This document shows positions 31,763 to 43,975 of a stretch of 64,000 bases of DNA, in pieces. The DNA is taken from positions 302,501 to 366,500 of the forward strand of contig LSRY02000039.1 of assembly GCA_001643675.2 (NCBI GenBank). Reading direction: 5' to 3'. The number at the start of each line of letters is the position of its first letter. Position 1 is the first letter of the stretch. Position numbers and translations under genes: made by a program. Source of the DNA: Monocercomonoides exilis. Taxonomy: Eukaryota; Preaxostyla; Oxymonadida; Polymastigidae. The notes beneath the pieces were generated by a model. It was not told where the DNA came from. It searched no databases and saw only the letters and a list, made by a program, of their open reading frames with translations.

Positions 31763-32860
31763 TTATCTACGATAAAACACATATGACGCATTAGAGGGAA
31801 ATTGCTTTTCTTTTTCAGTGATTCTCTTCAGAGATATGAATTCACAGGAAGATCCAGCATATTTCATAGATACAAAAAATCTAACAGATGGCGGGATATC
31901 AGTTACAATTCTTGGCTGAGTTGTTTTAAATATGCGAAGAGAAAGAGTTCTAGGAACACTGTCAAGATCGATGTCTAAATCAACAGCCGCTCTATTTGGA
32001 CAAGCAACATTGCCACTCAGATTGTTTCCATTGCACCAGCAGCAACCACTTCAATGAAAAGAAAATGAGAAAGAAAGAAACAGTCATAGAATAGAAATAT
32101 GGTTTTAATAGGAAAGACAAGAAAAAAATTTAAGGAAAAAAATAAAATAAAATAAAAACAAAAATAATAATAACTTCTTTCAGAAAGAGAGAAGGAAAAA
32201 TGCTCGTATACCTTTTCAATGCATATGAAATAGCATCTGGAATGAGTCGATGTGCCAAAGAGATGTTTTATTCGATTCAATGAGAATTATTATGGAAATA
32301 TTAGAGAGAAGGAAAAAAAATGATGATAAAAAAAATGTTTATTAATGAAAGAGAAAGAGAGAAGGAAATAGTGAGAAATATTGAGAGAGAAAGAGGAAAA
32401 TAAAGAAAGAGAGAAAGAGAAGAAGAGAGAAAGAGAGGAAGAGAAAGAAAGAGAAAGAGAGAAAGAGAGAAAGAGAGAAAGAGAGAAAGAGAGAAAGAGA
32501 GAAAGAGAGAAAGAGAGAAAGAGAGAAAAACATTGAAATAATTAAGAAATCACATAATTTAAGGCACACTTGTGTCAAAGCGAATGTCCTGATGCAGAGG
32601 AATGCTGTATGACGATGGGGCTATGCCAACATCTTTGAAAGGGAGAAACAAAATAAATATTTTAGAGAAAAAAAAGAGGATATTAAAAAAAGAAAAGAAA
32701 AGAAAAGAAAAGAAAAGAAAAGAAAAGAAAAGAAAAGAAAAGAAAAGAAAATGAATCAAAGAAATTCAATTTACTGTTAAAATAACATTCTTTCACTGTT
32801 GCTAAATTTACTTCGAACATCTTTTTTTGACATATAAAAATACTTCGTTTTCTCTCTCTC

Positions 32861-32899
<39 letters not shown>

Positions 32900-35800
32900 T
32901 TCTCTTTCTCTTTCTCTCTTTCTTCTCTCCAACAATATGCTTTTTCATTATATTTTCTATTTCACATACATCTTTCATCTCCAGTTTGAGAGTTTGAGTT
33001 AACAGCCAAAGTCAATCTCCAAATGCCTTCACTCAACACAACACGTGATGAAATAACAGTCTCCTTCTTGTGGAGAAGGCGCAGGCGAAGCTCATCATAT
33101 TCAAAAGAGGAAGAGGAAGAAGAAGAGGAGGAGGAAGAAGAAGAAGAAGAAGTTGAATGTTGTGGAACATCCCATTGTGGGTAGAAGATTTCTTTGTAGA
33201 AAGGAAGCAGACGAGATGAAGAAGACTCGAAATGCTTTGGCGAATGAGAAGGAGAAGGAGAAGAAGAAGGAGAAAGCGAAGAAGAAAGAGAAGAAAGAGA
33301 AGAAGATGATGATGATGAAATTTTCCTTCTTTCAATTTCTTCTGTTTCAACAGTTTCTGATTCTATTTGATCGCTCCACACAATTCTGTCTTCATCATCA
33401 TCTTCTTCATTTTCTTCTGCTGCTGCTGCTTTTGCTTTTTCTTTAGTTTTATTTTTCGCTTTTGTTTTTGCATCCTTTTCGTCTTCATCCACAACGCTCC
33501 AATCAATCCACCTCCACTTCGCACTTTCTTTTTCCCATTTCTTCTCTTTCTCCTTCGCTTTCTCTCTTTCTCTTTGTGTTATCTTCACCCGCTCCTTTTC
33601 ATTTTGCCTCTCTCTTTCTCTCTCTTCTTCCTCCGTCTCAATAATCCTCTTAATTTCCCGCAAAATATCCTTCATCTTCTGCGTCTTCCAATTCGTTTCC
33701 TCTTCTTTTTCTCTCATTTTCTTCTCTGCCTCTTCTTTCTCCTTCCACACCTCATCCATTTTTAGCCTTTCCAGCGCCAGCTGTGCTCTTAGCTCTTCTT
33801 TTTCGCTCTCTCTCTTCCGAATCACATCTTTCATCTCGTCCAAAATCTCCTCTTCTTCCTGCCGCTTCTTCTTCAGCCGCAAGATTTCCTTCTTTTCGCT
33901 GCTCACTTTCTCCCTCAGCTTCGAAATCTGCTTCGAAAGAGCAGCACAATTCAGACAAGAAGGAGAAGGAGAAGGAGAAGAAGAAGGAAGAGGAGAAGAT
34001 GGATTGATAGAAGGAGCATAGGAGATAGAAGAGGAAGAAGAAGAAGAAGATGATGATGATGATAACGATAAAGAAGAGAAAGACACATTTGTATTTGACA
34101 TGCCAACAGATCTGGGTGAGCTGAGCAAATTGCTTGCAGACGAGGCAGAAGCAAAAGCAGGAGACGATTTGACTGAATACGAAGAAGAAGAAGAAGAAGA
34201 AGAAGGAAGAGGAGGAGAAGAGGATGAAGAAGAAAAAGAAGAAGATGATGATGATGAAAAAGAAGGAGAAGGAGGAGGTGAATTTGAGTAATTCTGATCA
34301 AAATTTGTTGAATCCTCCATCGAAAAACCGATTGATGGCTGCATCAGGATAGGAGGAGGTGTTGTGACAGCTTCAGCATAGATGGCTTCGAATGGGTTGA
34401 TTGCTGCTGCAAAGGAAGGAGAAGGTGCAGCAGATGAAAGGTCGTCTTCAGAAGAGCTGTCAGAGGAAGAGGAAGAGGAAGAAGAAGAAGAAGAGGAAGA
34501 AGAAGATGTCGAGGTACGAGATAGCATTGTTATTTGGCGGGGCTTGGTTGGACGGGGTTTGATTGGTTGGGGTGGAAGGAGAGGAGAAGGAGAAGAAGAA
34601 GGAGAAGGAGAAGAAGAAGGAGAAGGAGAGGAGGAAGGAGAAGGGGAAGATGAAGAAGAAGAAGCAATTGTGGATGTAGAGAGAGAAGAAAATGGAGAAG
34701 GAACGATCATTTTCTGTGTCTCTATCGTTTTATTTGAACTGCCACTTTTATTTATTTCACTCCCCCTTTCCCCTTCTTTCTCATTAGAACCATCATTCTT
34801 TGTGGAAATTGCATGTTTTGTGCTCTTTTCAGTGTTGTTTTGACGTCTTTGTCTGAAGATGTTGAATGGCACATATCCATTGTAGCTCCTTCGCTTCTCG
34901 CTTCTTTTATGTGGAAAACAGGTTGAAATCTCGTCTTTCTGCCATTTGGCTGAGGTTGATGTGGCATTGGAAATGGAATTGGAAGAAGAAGAAGAAGAAG
35001 AAGAAGGAAAAGGAGGAAGAGGAGATGATGATGATGATGATGGGTTTGATGAATTTGATGAATGCATCAGCTGTTTATTCGAAATCATCTCATCTTTCTT
35101 GTTTGAAATTTTGCTTTTTCTTTCACATTCTCTTTCACTTTCACTCTCGCTTTCTTCTTTTTCATCTGAAGAACTATCAATTTCTTCTCTTTTGCTGTGT
35201 TTTCTCTCATTTTGATGTTCATCTGACTCAGAAGACGAATCAAACGATGAAGAGTGCGTTAAGAAAGCAGGACTCGTAACAACTGAACAGGATTGCGTTC
35301 TTTCTTGTCTGTAAATGGAATTTGAAGAAGAAGAAGAAGAAGAATGAGAAGAAGAATAAGGAAAACCAGAGCTGGTTGTAGAAGTCATAGGAAGAGAAGA
35401 AAGAGTACGTATATCTGAATATTGCCGTTCAGATCTGTCTTGATTCTCTTTTTGTTTTTCTTTCTTCTTCTCTTTTTCTTTTTCTTTTTCTTTTTCTTTG
35501 TTCTTCTTCTTCTTTTCTTCTTTCACAGAATTCTGATAAAAAGGCGAAGGAAATATGCTTTTGGACAATTTTGTTGCTTGTTCAAATACATCTTCTTGAT
35601 TGCTATTCAATATACCGTTTTCATCATTGGTTATTTCATCATCATCATCTTCCTCTTCTTCTCTTTCAGAATCGGAAGATGAATCAGAAGAAGAACTTTC
35701 TTCTTCGCCTTCTTCTTCTTCCTCCTCCTCCTCTTCTTCTTCTTCTTCTTCGTTTTTGATTCTTTTATATCTTCTGCTTCTGTTGCTGATGTCACATTCT

Positions 35801-37621
35801 TCACCTTCAATATCATCAAGTTCATCCAAACTATCATCAAATCCATCTGCAATATTTCCGCTCTTCTCTTGTCTAACAAGAGCCTCTTTTTTCTTCTTGT
35901 GCTTCTTTTCTTCTTTCATCTTTGCCAATGCCAGTAAGCTTGGCTTTCCAGTTGATGAATATTCTTCACTCACTTCTTTCTTTCTCTGACGTTCTATTTC
36001 TTTCTCCCTCTCTTTCTCTTTCTTTCTTTCTTCTTCTATCTTTCTCTTTGCTTTCTCTTCTTTATCATATTCATCGTATGCATCATCTTTATCTTCATCT
36101 TTCCCCTTTTCTTCTTCTTCTTCTTCTTCTTCTTCCACTTCCATCAGAATCTTCATCAGTTTTCTCGCTTCCTTTGCACAACTTTCCATCAATGAAGCAA
36201 TAACCGTATGTGATTGCACTGAATTCTGAGAAGATTTGAGTGAAGATGAAAGCTCAGAAAGTGACATATCAGATGCTGATTCACATATTCCCTTCAGCCC
36301 AGCCGTCAGCTGCTTCCTCTGAACAGGTGACAGTTGGATCTTCCATTTACACAGCTTCCTCGAAAATTCAACAGAGGCAGGGTTTTCTACTTCAATCCAA
36401 TGGAATTGATCATCTTGCTCATTGCAGTCAATTGCATCATCATCGTCATAGTCTTCATCTTTCTCAACATCTCCGCTTTCAACGAAGGAGAAATAGCTGC
36501 GCTCATATTCTTCATCTCTCTTGTTTGTCTTTTTTGTTTTTGAGTCTTCTTTGCTCTTCTTCTTCTTCTTCTTCTTCTTCTTCTTCTTCTTTTCTAATTT
36601 TTGCAGCCCATCTGAGCCTTTCAGAAGTATTTGCATCAACTTAATTGCATTAATTGTTAATTTCGTTTTCATTAAATCTGAGTGAAGCGATCGTGTCATT
36701 GTTAAGTAGAATTCCTTTGCACTGTCATCCAGTTCTTTATAAGCACGCCTTGCTACTTGATCTTGGTTTCCACCTTCGAATAAATATAAAATGAATTAAT
36801 TAATAATAGTGTAGAAAAATGAATAGATGAATGGAAAATGTGATTTTGTGAAGAACATTAACTATAAAAAATAACAAAAAGAATTTATTTGACAAGTCTT
36901 TGTGCAAAGCAATTTTTTAATTTCTAAAGAAATTTTTACCTTTATAAATCATAAAAAGCAATGCAGAAAAAGGCCCATATGATGTCAATTCATGTGCGGA
37001 TGATGGGTGATGAGAAAGAAGATATAGCATGCATTCTGTTGATATGGAAATAACATTGCCGTTTGATGACTAAAAAACAAAATTTTTGTTGTTAAAAAAA
37101 TATAAACAAATTATGATATCATTTAAACAACAAAAAATAAATACTAAGTACAATTGGAATGCATCTCTTATTAAGTTTGTTCTTTCTTCTTGTATTTGAA
37201 TTGAATCATTTATTCCATATCTATCGAGCTCCTTTTCATACAAATCTATTAATTTCATTATCAAACCAGAAATTTCCTATTAGTTTGTTAATTGTAGCAA
37301 AAAAATCATATATTTATGCAAAACTGTCAACTCTTTATCTCTGTCAGATTCGACTATCGATTTAAGTTGATTGTATATCTCAGCATCGCTCAGTACAATA
37401 GCATTTTGTGGATCTTGTTTTGCAAATTATTTGAAATGGTTATTTGAAAAAGCTGCATACCAAGTGAAATCCTTTCAAACATTTTTAAGGCCAAACTCAT
37501 TCTTTTTGCAGGTTTTGAAGCAAAGGATTTGACTAAAAGTTCTGCTTGCTCATCCTTTATTAATGAAAAAATAAAATATAAAAGCTGTATATAATAAGCG
37601 CACTGTTAAAATGTTAATCAT
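31763..37621 (-). CDS. Helical-repeat, low-complexity, coiled-coil and SPRY-domain protein (1,558 aa)
   Basis: Ten exons: 37604-37621, 37461-37554, 37325-37413, 37145-37276, 36940-37069, 32970-36773, 32775-32810, 32570-32632, 32212-32236 and 31763-32048, totalling 4,677 nt in phase. Residues 1-~190 are amphipathic helices of ARM/HEAT type (MSLALKMFERISL, LIMKLIDLYEKELDR, STECMLYLLSHHPSS). About 900 residues of Lys, Glu and Ser tracts follow, then a coiled coil (LSKQISKLREKVSSEKKEIL to RIIETEEEERERER). The C-terminus is SPRY/B30.2-like: EGIWRLTLAV, NNVGIAPSS, SYALKSGCCWCNGN, LDIDLDSVPRTLSLRIF, DIPPSVRFFVSMKY. SPRY domains bind peptides; the whole looks like a scaffold. One exon is only 25 nt. 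The SPRY call is from β-strand pattern and DIP.SVRF, without a search. Confidence 0.75.
32237..32569 (-). other. Intron with no AG between donor and acceptor
   Basis: Read in the sense (minus) direction the intron runs from donor GTGTGCC to acceptor TTCCAG and is mostly (TTTCTC)n. The plus strand from 32239 to 32569 contains no CT dinucleotide, so no AG occurs until the acceptor. The donor is fixed because the frame would otherwise hit TAA three codons later. Confidence 0.75.
32340..32530 (+). repeat. (GAGAAA)n / (GAAA)n microsatellite
   Basis: Long purine run inside the intron 32237-32569 of the SPRY-protein gene. It is the source of a spurious Ser/Leu/Phe frame. Confidence 0.9.
32695..32750 (+). 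repeat. (AAAAG)n microsatellite
   Basis: About ten AAAAG units in the intron 32633-32774 of the SPRY-protein gene. Confidence 0.9.
32850..32935 (+). repeat. (CTTTCT)n / (CT)n pyrimidine tract
   Basis: Pyrimidine microsatellite inside the intron 32811-32969 of the SPRY-protein gene (a purine run in the sense direction). Confidence 0.85.
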
Positions 37622-38214
37622 TTCAGAAGTGAGCAAAAATTATTCTTCAAAAATCTGAAAATATTATGGGACAAAATAAAAAAAACGATATTCAAAAAGT
37701 TAGTTTGTTATCGTGTTTTACAAAAATATTTTATAAATCATATTTTTTTTTATGAAGTGAAAAGGATGAACAGTTATTTCATTGTTTCACAATGTAAAGA
37801 ATAATATTCCAACGAATCTTCATCAAAGAAAATGTTTTTTCTTTATGTACAAAAAAATCATCATATTTCAAGAACGGTCAAATAATCAAGTTCATCTTTA
37901 TATTGCATTCATGTTTTAACAATTGATTAATTCACATTTTTTTCAACTTGCTTTTGTAATTATTACTCAAGTGTTTCTATTGACTGGCATAGAATGCGGT
38001 TATTTTTGCATCCATATTTTTTCAATCAAAGATTTTGGTTAGAAAATTCACATTAAATATTGATTAATAAAATCTGAAAAGTTGTTGCTCCTTTCAAAAA
38101 TCATTTTTTCATTAAAATTATCTCAAACATCTTCATTTTAACTGTTCGAAAATGTTTCTCCTTTTAAAAAACTATTCCTCTCTGAAAAAATAAAACCTAC
38201 GTAGAATCCGCACA

Positions 38215-38275
38215 CCGAAAAAAGTTATGATTTCAAAAATAATCACCCGTGTTGCAATTTTTCAAAATAATTATG
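38215..38275 (+). repeat. Copy of a dispersed repeat also seen in the 14.9-15.1 kb element
   Basis: TATGATTTCAAAAATAATCA followed by CCCGTGTT parallels TATGATTTCAAAAATAATCT..CACATGTT at about 14950 and TATGATTTCAAAAAATTACA..CACACTTG at about 15100. It suggests a remnant of the same element family outside the main copy. Confidence 0.4.
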
Positions 38276-39126
38276 AAAAGGAGTTTTTGTTTGTTTTCTG
38301 AAGAAAATGATATTTGAATAATTTCAAAAAATTTACATTCCAACTCTCCGAAATTCACAAGTCTGCATATAAAAACATTGTCAATCACTTGTTTTTATCC
38401 TGGTGAAAATTGGTGAGTTGGTATGAAAACATGATGAAAATATTCAAAATTCTTTTTCACCTTTAAATAAACAAAAAATTTTTTTCGAATTAAGTTGTCA
38501 TAATTTTTGTATAAATTTTTGTTTTTTTTTCATTCAAAAACATTAACAAAAAACCACATTAAAAGAAATAGACTTTGTAAATTATTGATTCAGTTAACAT
38601 CATTAGATTGTTTGGTTTGAACATACTACGTTCAAAAAATCTTCATCTTTAAAACCTAAAATTTTATCAAAATTTCTGTTATTCTATGTTGTCAAAATTT
38701 GTAGCACTCAAATAATTCCGAACCAAACATTGAAAAAAGTCTCAAATTGAAATTACAAAAAATATTTATAAAATAAGGTGAAAAATTTGATCTGAGGTGA
38801 TTTTTCAAAAAAATTTAAAGAACTTTGAAAATTATAATACATATACACCCATTGACTTCAAAACGAACTTCATATGAATTGCAAATAAATAAAAGAAAAT
38901 AATTTCTAACACTTAAATAAAAGAAAAAAATAGAAACTTAAAATAGTGAAACGCGCTTCTTAAAATAAAAAAAAATCAAATAAACGTAAATAAAATACAA
39001 TACGATAAAGAAATGCTGTAAGACATATTCAACAATTTGTAAAGTTTGTAATCAAACATAAACCGAAAATCACAATTCAAACAAATTCAACATATCCACA
39101 TTTGAACATTTGCATTTCCGTATCAT

Positions 39127-39190
<64 letters not shown>

Positions 39191-39220
39191 GAAAAGAAAA
39201 GAAAAGTAAAGAAAAGAAAA
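39127..39220 (+). repeat. Poly-A tract followed by (AAAAG)n
   Basis: Roughly 43 A residues and then about nine AAAAG units, in the intergenic region about 65-150 bp beyond the stop of the 39285-43795 gene. Confidence 0.9.
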
Positions 39221-39284
39221 AGGAAAATAAGTTAAGTTTTCAAAATCTTATAAAATCATTTAAAACATATTCCCTTCATGTTCT

Positions 39285-42200
39285 TTACAAATGCTGATTA
39301 GCAACATTTGCAATTGTCTTTTTCATTCCTTCCACAACCATCGAGGCCATCTTCCTTTGCGCTTCTGAGTAAATTGGTGGAACAGGAACATCACACAACG
39401 AAAGACGAAGAGACGGCAAAGAAGACTTTGAACTGGAAGATTCACCATTTGCTGTCAAAGAAGAAGTCACAGACAGAATGTGTCCAGATGCAGCAGAAGC
39501 TGAAGTGCTGTTATGCACTTCCTTTCTTTCCTGTACCATGATTGCTCCTTTGTCACCTTCGTGAATCCATTCCATTCTGGTCTTCCTGATAAAGTCCTTG
39601 ATGATCTTGTGCCTTATTCGCGAAGGAACGAGAATTTGTGGATGGGAAGCAGAATTTTTGCTTCCACTCGCAGCTTTCTGCACAGAAGCAAAAGTTGGTG
39701 CAGACAAGAAAGAAGAAGAAGCAGAAGAGGAGGAAGAAGAAGAATGAAATGAATACAGTGAAGATGTTTCAGTCGAATAGGAATCAAGAGAAGAGGCGCT
39801 TGCAGGGCGGGAGTTCAGATTCTGCGGACTCACATTGCGAGGATAATGAGAAGAATAAGAAGAATAAGAAGAATAAGAAGAATAAGAAGAATAAGAAGAA
39901 TAAGATGAATTAGAGGGCGTTAATAATGAATGGGATTTTCCGCGCGAAGTCATATAAGCAGAAGGGCGAGGACGCGAATGGATCTGATTTTGGCTTGAAA
40001 GAGAAGAGAGAGAAGAAGAAGAGCTTAACTGGGGAACAACTGAAGAAGAAGAAGAGGAGGATGATGATGATAACAACGATGCGAATAAAGATGGTGCAAC
40101 ATGAGAAGAAGAAGAAGAAGAAGCCTTTGAGTGATGTTTGTATGTGAGTGTGTTTGTGTCGAAGCCAATTGCATCCACAAAATGGCTGGCCAAATCTTCC
40201 AGCTCGTCTGGCTGAGGAAGTGTGGGGTCAGAAGCATACAATGAAGAGAAGATGGCTAAAAGAGGAGAAGATGAAGTTGAAGAAGTTGCAGAAGAGGAAG
40301 CAGCAGAAGAAGAAACAGGAGGAGGGAGAGGAGGAAGAGAAGAAGAAGAGTCAGAAGAAGAAGGAGCAGATGACTCTAAAGAATCAGAAGAAGCAACCAG
40401 ATTGGATGTTGTCTTTGGCGACAGAGTTTGAGAGTGAACTGACGGAAGCACAGCTGCATCAGAACGTTGAGGTGTACCTGAACTAAAACCTTCGCTGCTT
40501 TCATCGTTTTCTGTGATGCTCTCCTCAAAATACGTTGACTCTCCAAAAAGAGGCGAAGGATGGCGGACAGAACGAGGTGAATGGATAGGAGACTGCGAAG
40601 CTGATCTGTTTCTTCTCTTTCTTCCTCTCCCTCTTTCCTCTTCTGTCCCTTCTTTCGGCTCGGCTTTCGCCTTCAATTCCAAAATTTCCTTCTCTTCCTT
40701 CTCCTTTTGCAGTTGTTCTTTCCTCTTCTTCATCCCTTCTGCGGTTGTTGGATAGCTTTCTTCATTTACAACAGGTAGTGGACGATGCAACACAATCAAT
40801 TGCTCCATCTTGTTCCACTGAGTTGATAAGAAGACGCAGATATATTGAGGGGGAGGGGAGGGGAGGGGGGGGAGGGGAGGGGAAATAGACACAATATTAT
40901 TGTAAAAGTTATTTTTGGAATTCAGATCATTTGCACATATGAACAATAATAATCATAATTATGAATAAATAAACAGAAGATATAACATATTAAAAAAAAT
41001 ATAATTTTTTCATATAAACCAAATAATAAATGAATACCATAATGTCCAATGCTTTAACTCTGGAAAAAAAGCAAGTCAAATAAACTTTTGCTCTTCTTTG
41101 ACAGCTGATAACTTCACCATTATTTGTGAAACAAAACATTAAAACCAGAAGAATAAGTGAAGAAAAAAAGATATGAGGAAAAAAAATAAAATATCATACA
41201 AAGATTTGAATAAAACGTCATCATTGAACAAATCAATAACACAAACTAAGATTGCGATATGCCCTGACTCTCAAGCTGAATGTCATCTGTGCCTTTGCAG
41301 ACAGCAGGAAGCGAACCAGAAAAGACGAATGAGACACTCTCGACTGAACACGGAAACGGAGAACATATCGACCAATTGCTCTAATAAAGAAAGAAAGAAA
41401 GAGAGAGAGAGTAAGAGAAAGAGAAAGAGAAAGAGAAAGAGAAAGAGAAAGAGAAAGAGAAAGAGAAAGAGAAAGAGAAAGAGAAAGAGAAAGAGAAAGA
41501 GAGTGAGAATGTGTATGTATGTATGAATGTGTGTTGATTGGAGAATTCAATGACAAAATAAACATAGAGAAATGTACATACATAAAAAAAAAAGCAATAA
41601 GAAATTTATTAAAAATAATAAAAAATTAAAAAAGAATAGTAAACCTTTCAATTATCAAAAACTTGCTCACCAGCTCCTTCCTCATCATCCTCATCTTTTC
41701 GTGCAACTTTTCTCTTTCCTCTCTCTCCTTCTCTGCAACAACACCTCTTTTGATCAATCTTCTTGCCCTGTCCTCATCCAGCGCGTTCTTCAGCACATTC
41801 ATCCTTCCCACACTCATAATCAACACAAGCATCCTTGTTCTGCTCAGCTTCTGTGCTGCTGTCATGAAATACTCTGCTCGCGACTGCTTTTCCCCTTTCA
41901 GCAGGATCTCCACCATCCTCCGCGTCTTCCTCATCCCTTCCTTGTCTCTCTCTCTTTCTATCTCGGCGAATCGCCTGTGTGTTTCCAGCTGTCTGCTGTG
42001 GAACTTTGTGGACGAGCGCTGAATGATGTCACGAAATGTCAGAATGGAAGGCTGTGCTGCTTCTGTGTAGCGTGGTGATGTTGGCATTGAGGAATAAAGA
42101 GAAGGAAAACGAGACGAAGAAGCCAGGCTTGTGGATGTGGACGAGGATGAGGATGAAGAGGATGATGATAAGAAGGACGAAGGGAGAGGAAGAGAAGACA

Positions 42201-43795
42201 GAGGAATAAGAGGTCTGAGAAGAGGCAGCGAAGACTGACGGAACGAGGAAGAGGAACCAGAAGAGACGGTGTTTTGGAGAGGATGACAAGAAGCAAGAGG
42301 AAGAGTGGGAATAAATGGACGATGGGAAGAGGTGGCGCTATGATTTGTGCTGGCGTTGGCAATTGTGTGCGGCGGAGCAGCCGAAAGAAATGAAGACAAC
42401 GAAGAAGAAGAAGATAAAGAGGAGGAGGAGGAGGAAGAGGAAGAAGATGATGATGGTGAAGACGAATAGAAAGAAGGAGAAAAAGTGGGAGAGTTTGGCG
42501 AATGCATTAGATGTGCCACGGGTTGTAGATCATTCTGAGAGGAATGCTCTTGTTCATCTAATTCATTTTCTGGCTGCGTCATGAAAAAAGATGGTTGATT
42601 CATTGAATTAGAAGAAGAAGAAGAAGTAGAAAAAGCAGAAGAAACAGAAGGCAAAGAAGGAGCAGAAGAAGAAGAAGAAGACAACAATGCAGTTGGTTCC
42701 ACATAATCATTCAACGACCCTGTACTCTGATACGATCTCAACAACAACTCTCTCTCTTTCTCTTTTTCTTTCATAGTCCATCTCTCCATGTGTCTCATAA
42801 TTGACAGGTTCTTCTCATTCTCCCGCTTTGTCTCCAGAACAAAAGCTGTCATCACTTCTTCTGTCGGAGCAGCATTTATCAGTTGCATCGATGGAGAAGG
42901 CATATACAACGAAGAAGAAGATGATGATGAATTGTTTGAAGAAACAGGAAACATAGAGGGCAGTGCAGCCGATGCACCTGAGAGGGAGATTGAGGCTGAC
43001 AAAGAGGATAAAAATGGTAGTGAAGCTATGTTTCGTGTTCTCGTTCTTTTTGTTTCCACTTTCATAACTTTTGACCGCAATAAGTCAATTTCAGCATCAA
43101 GATCCTTTTTCTTAATACGTTGTCTTGCTCTTTTAGCATCAGATAACAAAATATGTCGAGTATCATACAAATTAGAATTACTTGAAGGCTCTATTGATTT
43201 GTCATTTGTTATTTTCCTCAATGAAATATTCGAGCTTAAAGGCCGAGATGCAGATTGTGCTTGAAGAACCGAAACTTGAACAAAGCGGTTAGCAAGAGCA
43301 GATCTTCGCGTTCCCTTCTCAGCTCTATTTGTTGTTAAGAGGTCATCAACTTCTTCGAGAAGTTGCATATATTTTGTTTCATGCACTGCTGGTAATATCT
43401 CATCATTTAAATGTAATAATTTCGATTCTTTTTCATCACAAATTTGGGTTGAAAGCTTATCTTTTTGTTCCACCGAAGCCACATACTGCAATGTTTCATT
43501 TAGAAAATTATTAACATCTGACGATAAAGTTATATCCTCCTCTTTATCATTTACAATTCCTAAAATATTCATTAATTTCAAAAAGAAATCAACAATAATT
43601 GACTGACAAACGATTTCGACCAATCGAGTGAAAATTTTTTGCTGGTGCATGTTTTGTTGTTTGATGAATTCGCTCTTTCAAACGCGTTTTTGACAAATAT
43701 TTAGGTTTCCATTCAGATTCAAGCTTTTTTGTATATATCCTATCAGTAAATGATGAACCGTAATAGTTGTAATCATTTGACGTTAACGATTTCAT
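39285..43795 (-). CDS. Large unrecognised Ser-rich protein with a basic helical core (1,261 aa)
   Basis: Five exons: 43612-43795, 41645-43559, 41247-41380, 41038-41057 and 39285-40817, 3,786 nt in phase. The exon joins explain why two long frames, 3.8 kb and separated by ~830 bp, belong to one gene. Conserved-looking parts: N-terminal SNDYNYYGSSFTDRIYTKK; a charged segment DAEIDLLRSKVMKVETKRTR; METHRRFAEIERERDKEG-type helices; then a basic helical core across exons 3-4 (RAIGRYVLRFRVQSR, FLVRFLLSAKAQMTFSLRVRAYRNLIKALDIMW), possibly IQ-like; near the C-terminus RIRHKIIKDFIRKTRMEWIH and VPVPPIYSEAQRKMASMV. Between them are poly-Ser tracts and a (SSY)n repeat at about 39843-39905. I do not recognise the family. 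Helical core plus disordered arms suits a cytoskeletal or centrosomal protein, but that is a guess. Confidence 0.7.
39843..39905 (-). repeat. (Ser-Ser-Tyr)n coding repeat
   Basis: About six tandem copies of a 9-base unit (sense TCTTATTCT-type) encode SYSSYSSYS within the 1,261-aa protein. Tyr/Ser repeats of this kind favour phase separation or fibre formation in other proteins; no role is shown here. Confidence 0.8.
41399..41502 (+). repeat. (GAGAAA)n microsatellite in an intron
   Basis: About 15 units inside the intron 41381-41644 of the 1,261-aa gene; it yields (CTTTCT)n in the sense direction ahead of the acceptor. Confidence 0.9.
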
Positions 43796-43975
43796 TAGAA
43801 GAGCAACAAGGGCCAAAAAAATAAATTATTAAAATTTTTGGGAAAGTTGAAAAATATTTAGATAATGGCAACATTGATCAAGTTATTAACAAAATGTGTG
43901 ATATTTCTATTTCAAAACGATTATTTATATTTTCTTCACAACTTACTAAATAATTGAATTGATTTTTAAGTTTCT
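43796..43975. promoter_or_regulatory. 180-bp head-to-head intergenic region
   Basis: It separates the start of the 1,261-aa gene (minus) from the start of the PTB-like gene (plus) and must carry both promoters. AT-rich; no clear motif recognised. Confidence 0.4.

Larger units (their letters stand above)
37622..39284. other. 1.66-kb gene-free region
   Basis: AT-rich sequence between the start of the SPRY-protein gene and the stop of the next minus-strand gene. No frame longer than ~60 codons. It contains a segment around 38220 (TATGATTTCAAAAATAATCA) that also occurs, diverged, at about 14950 and 15100, and a poly-A plus (AAAAG)n tract at about 39127-39220. It holds the promoter of the SPRY-protein gene and the 3' end of the next one. 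Confidence 0.6.

Noticed and set aside
32237-32290. Upstream extension of the 25-nt exon (SLAHRLIP before DAISYALK) and a possible AT-AC intron
   Set aside because: No AG exists upstream for over 300 nt, while the AG at TTCCAG gives a phase-correct 25-nt exon with ordinary borders.
32340-32530. Possible CRISPR-like regular repeat array
   Set aside because: Units are 4-6 bases without spacers; a plain microsatellite in a eukaryotic intron.
41173-41526. Lys/Arg-rich plus-strand frame
   Set aside because: Runs through a (GAGAAA)n intron repeat and antisense to an exon of the 1,261-aa gene.
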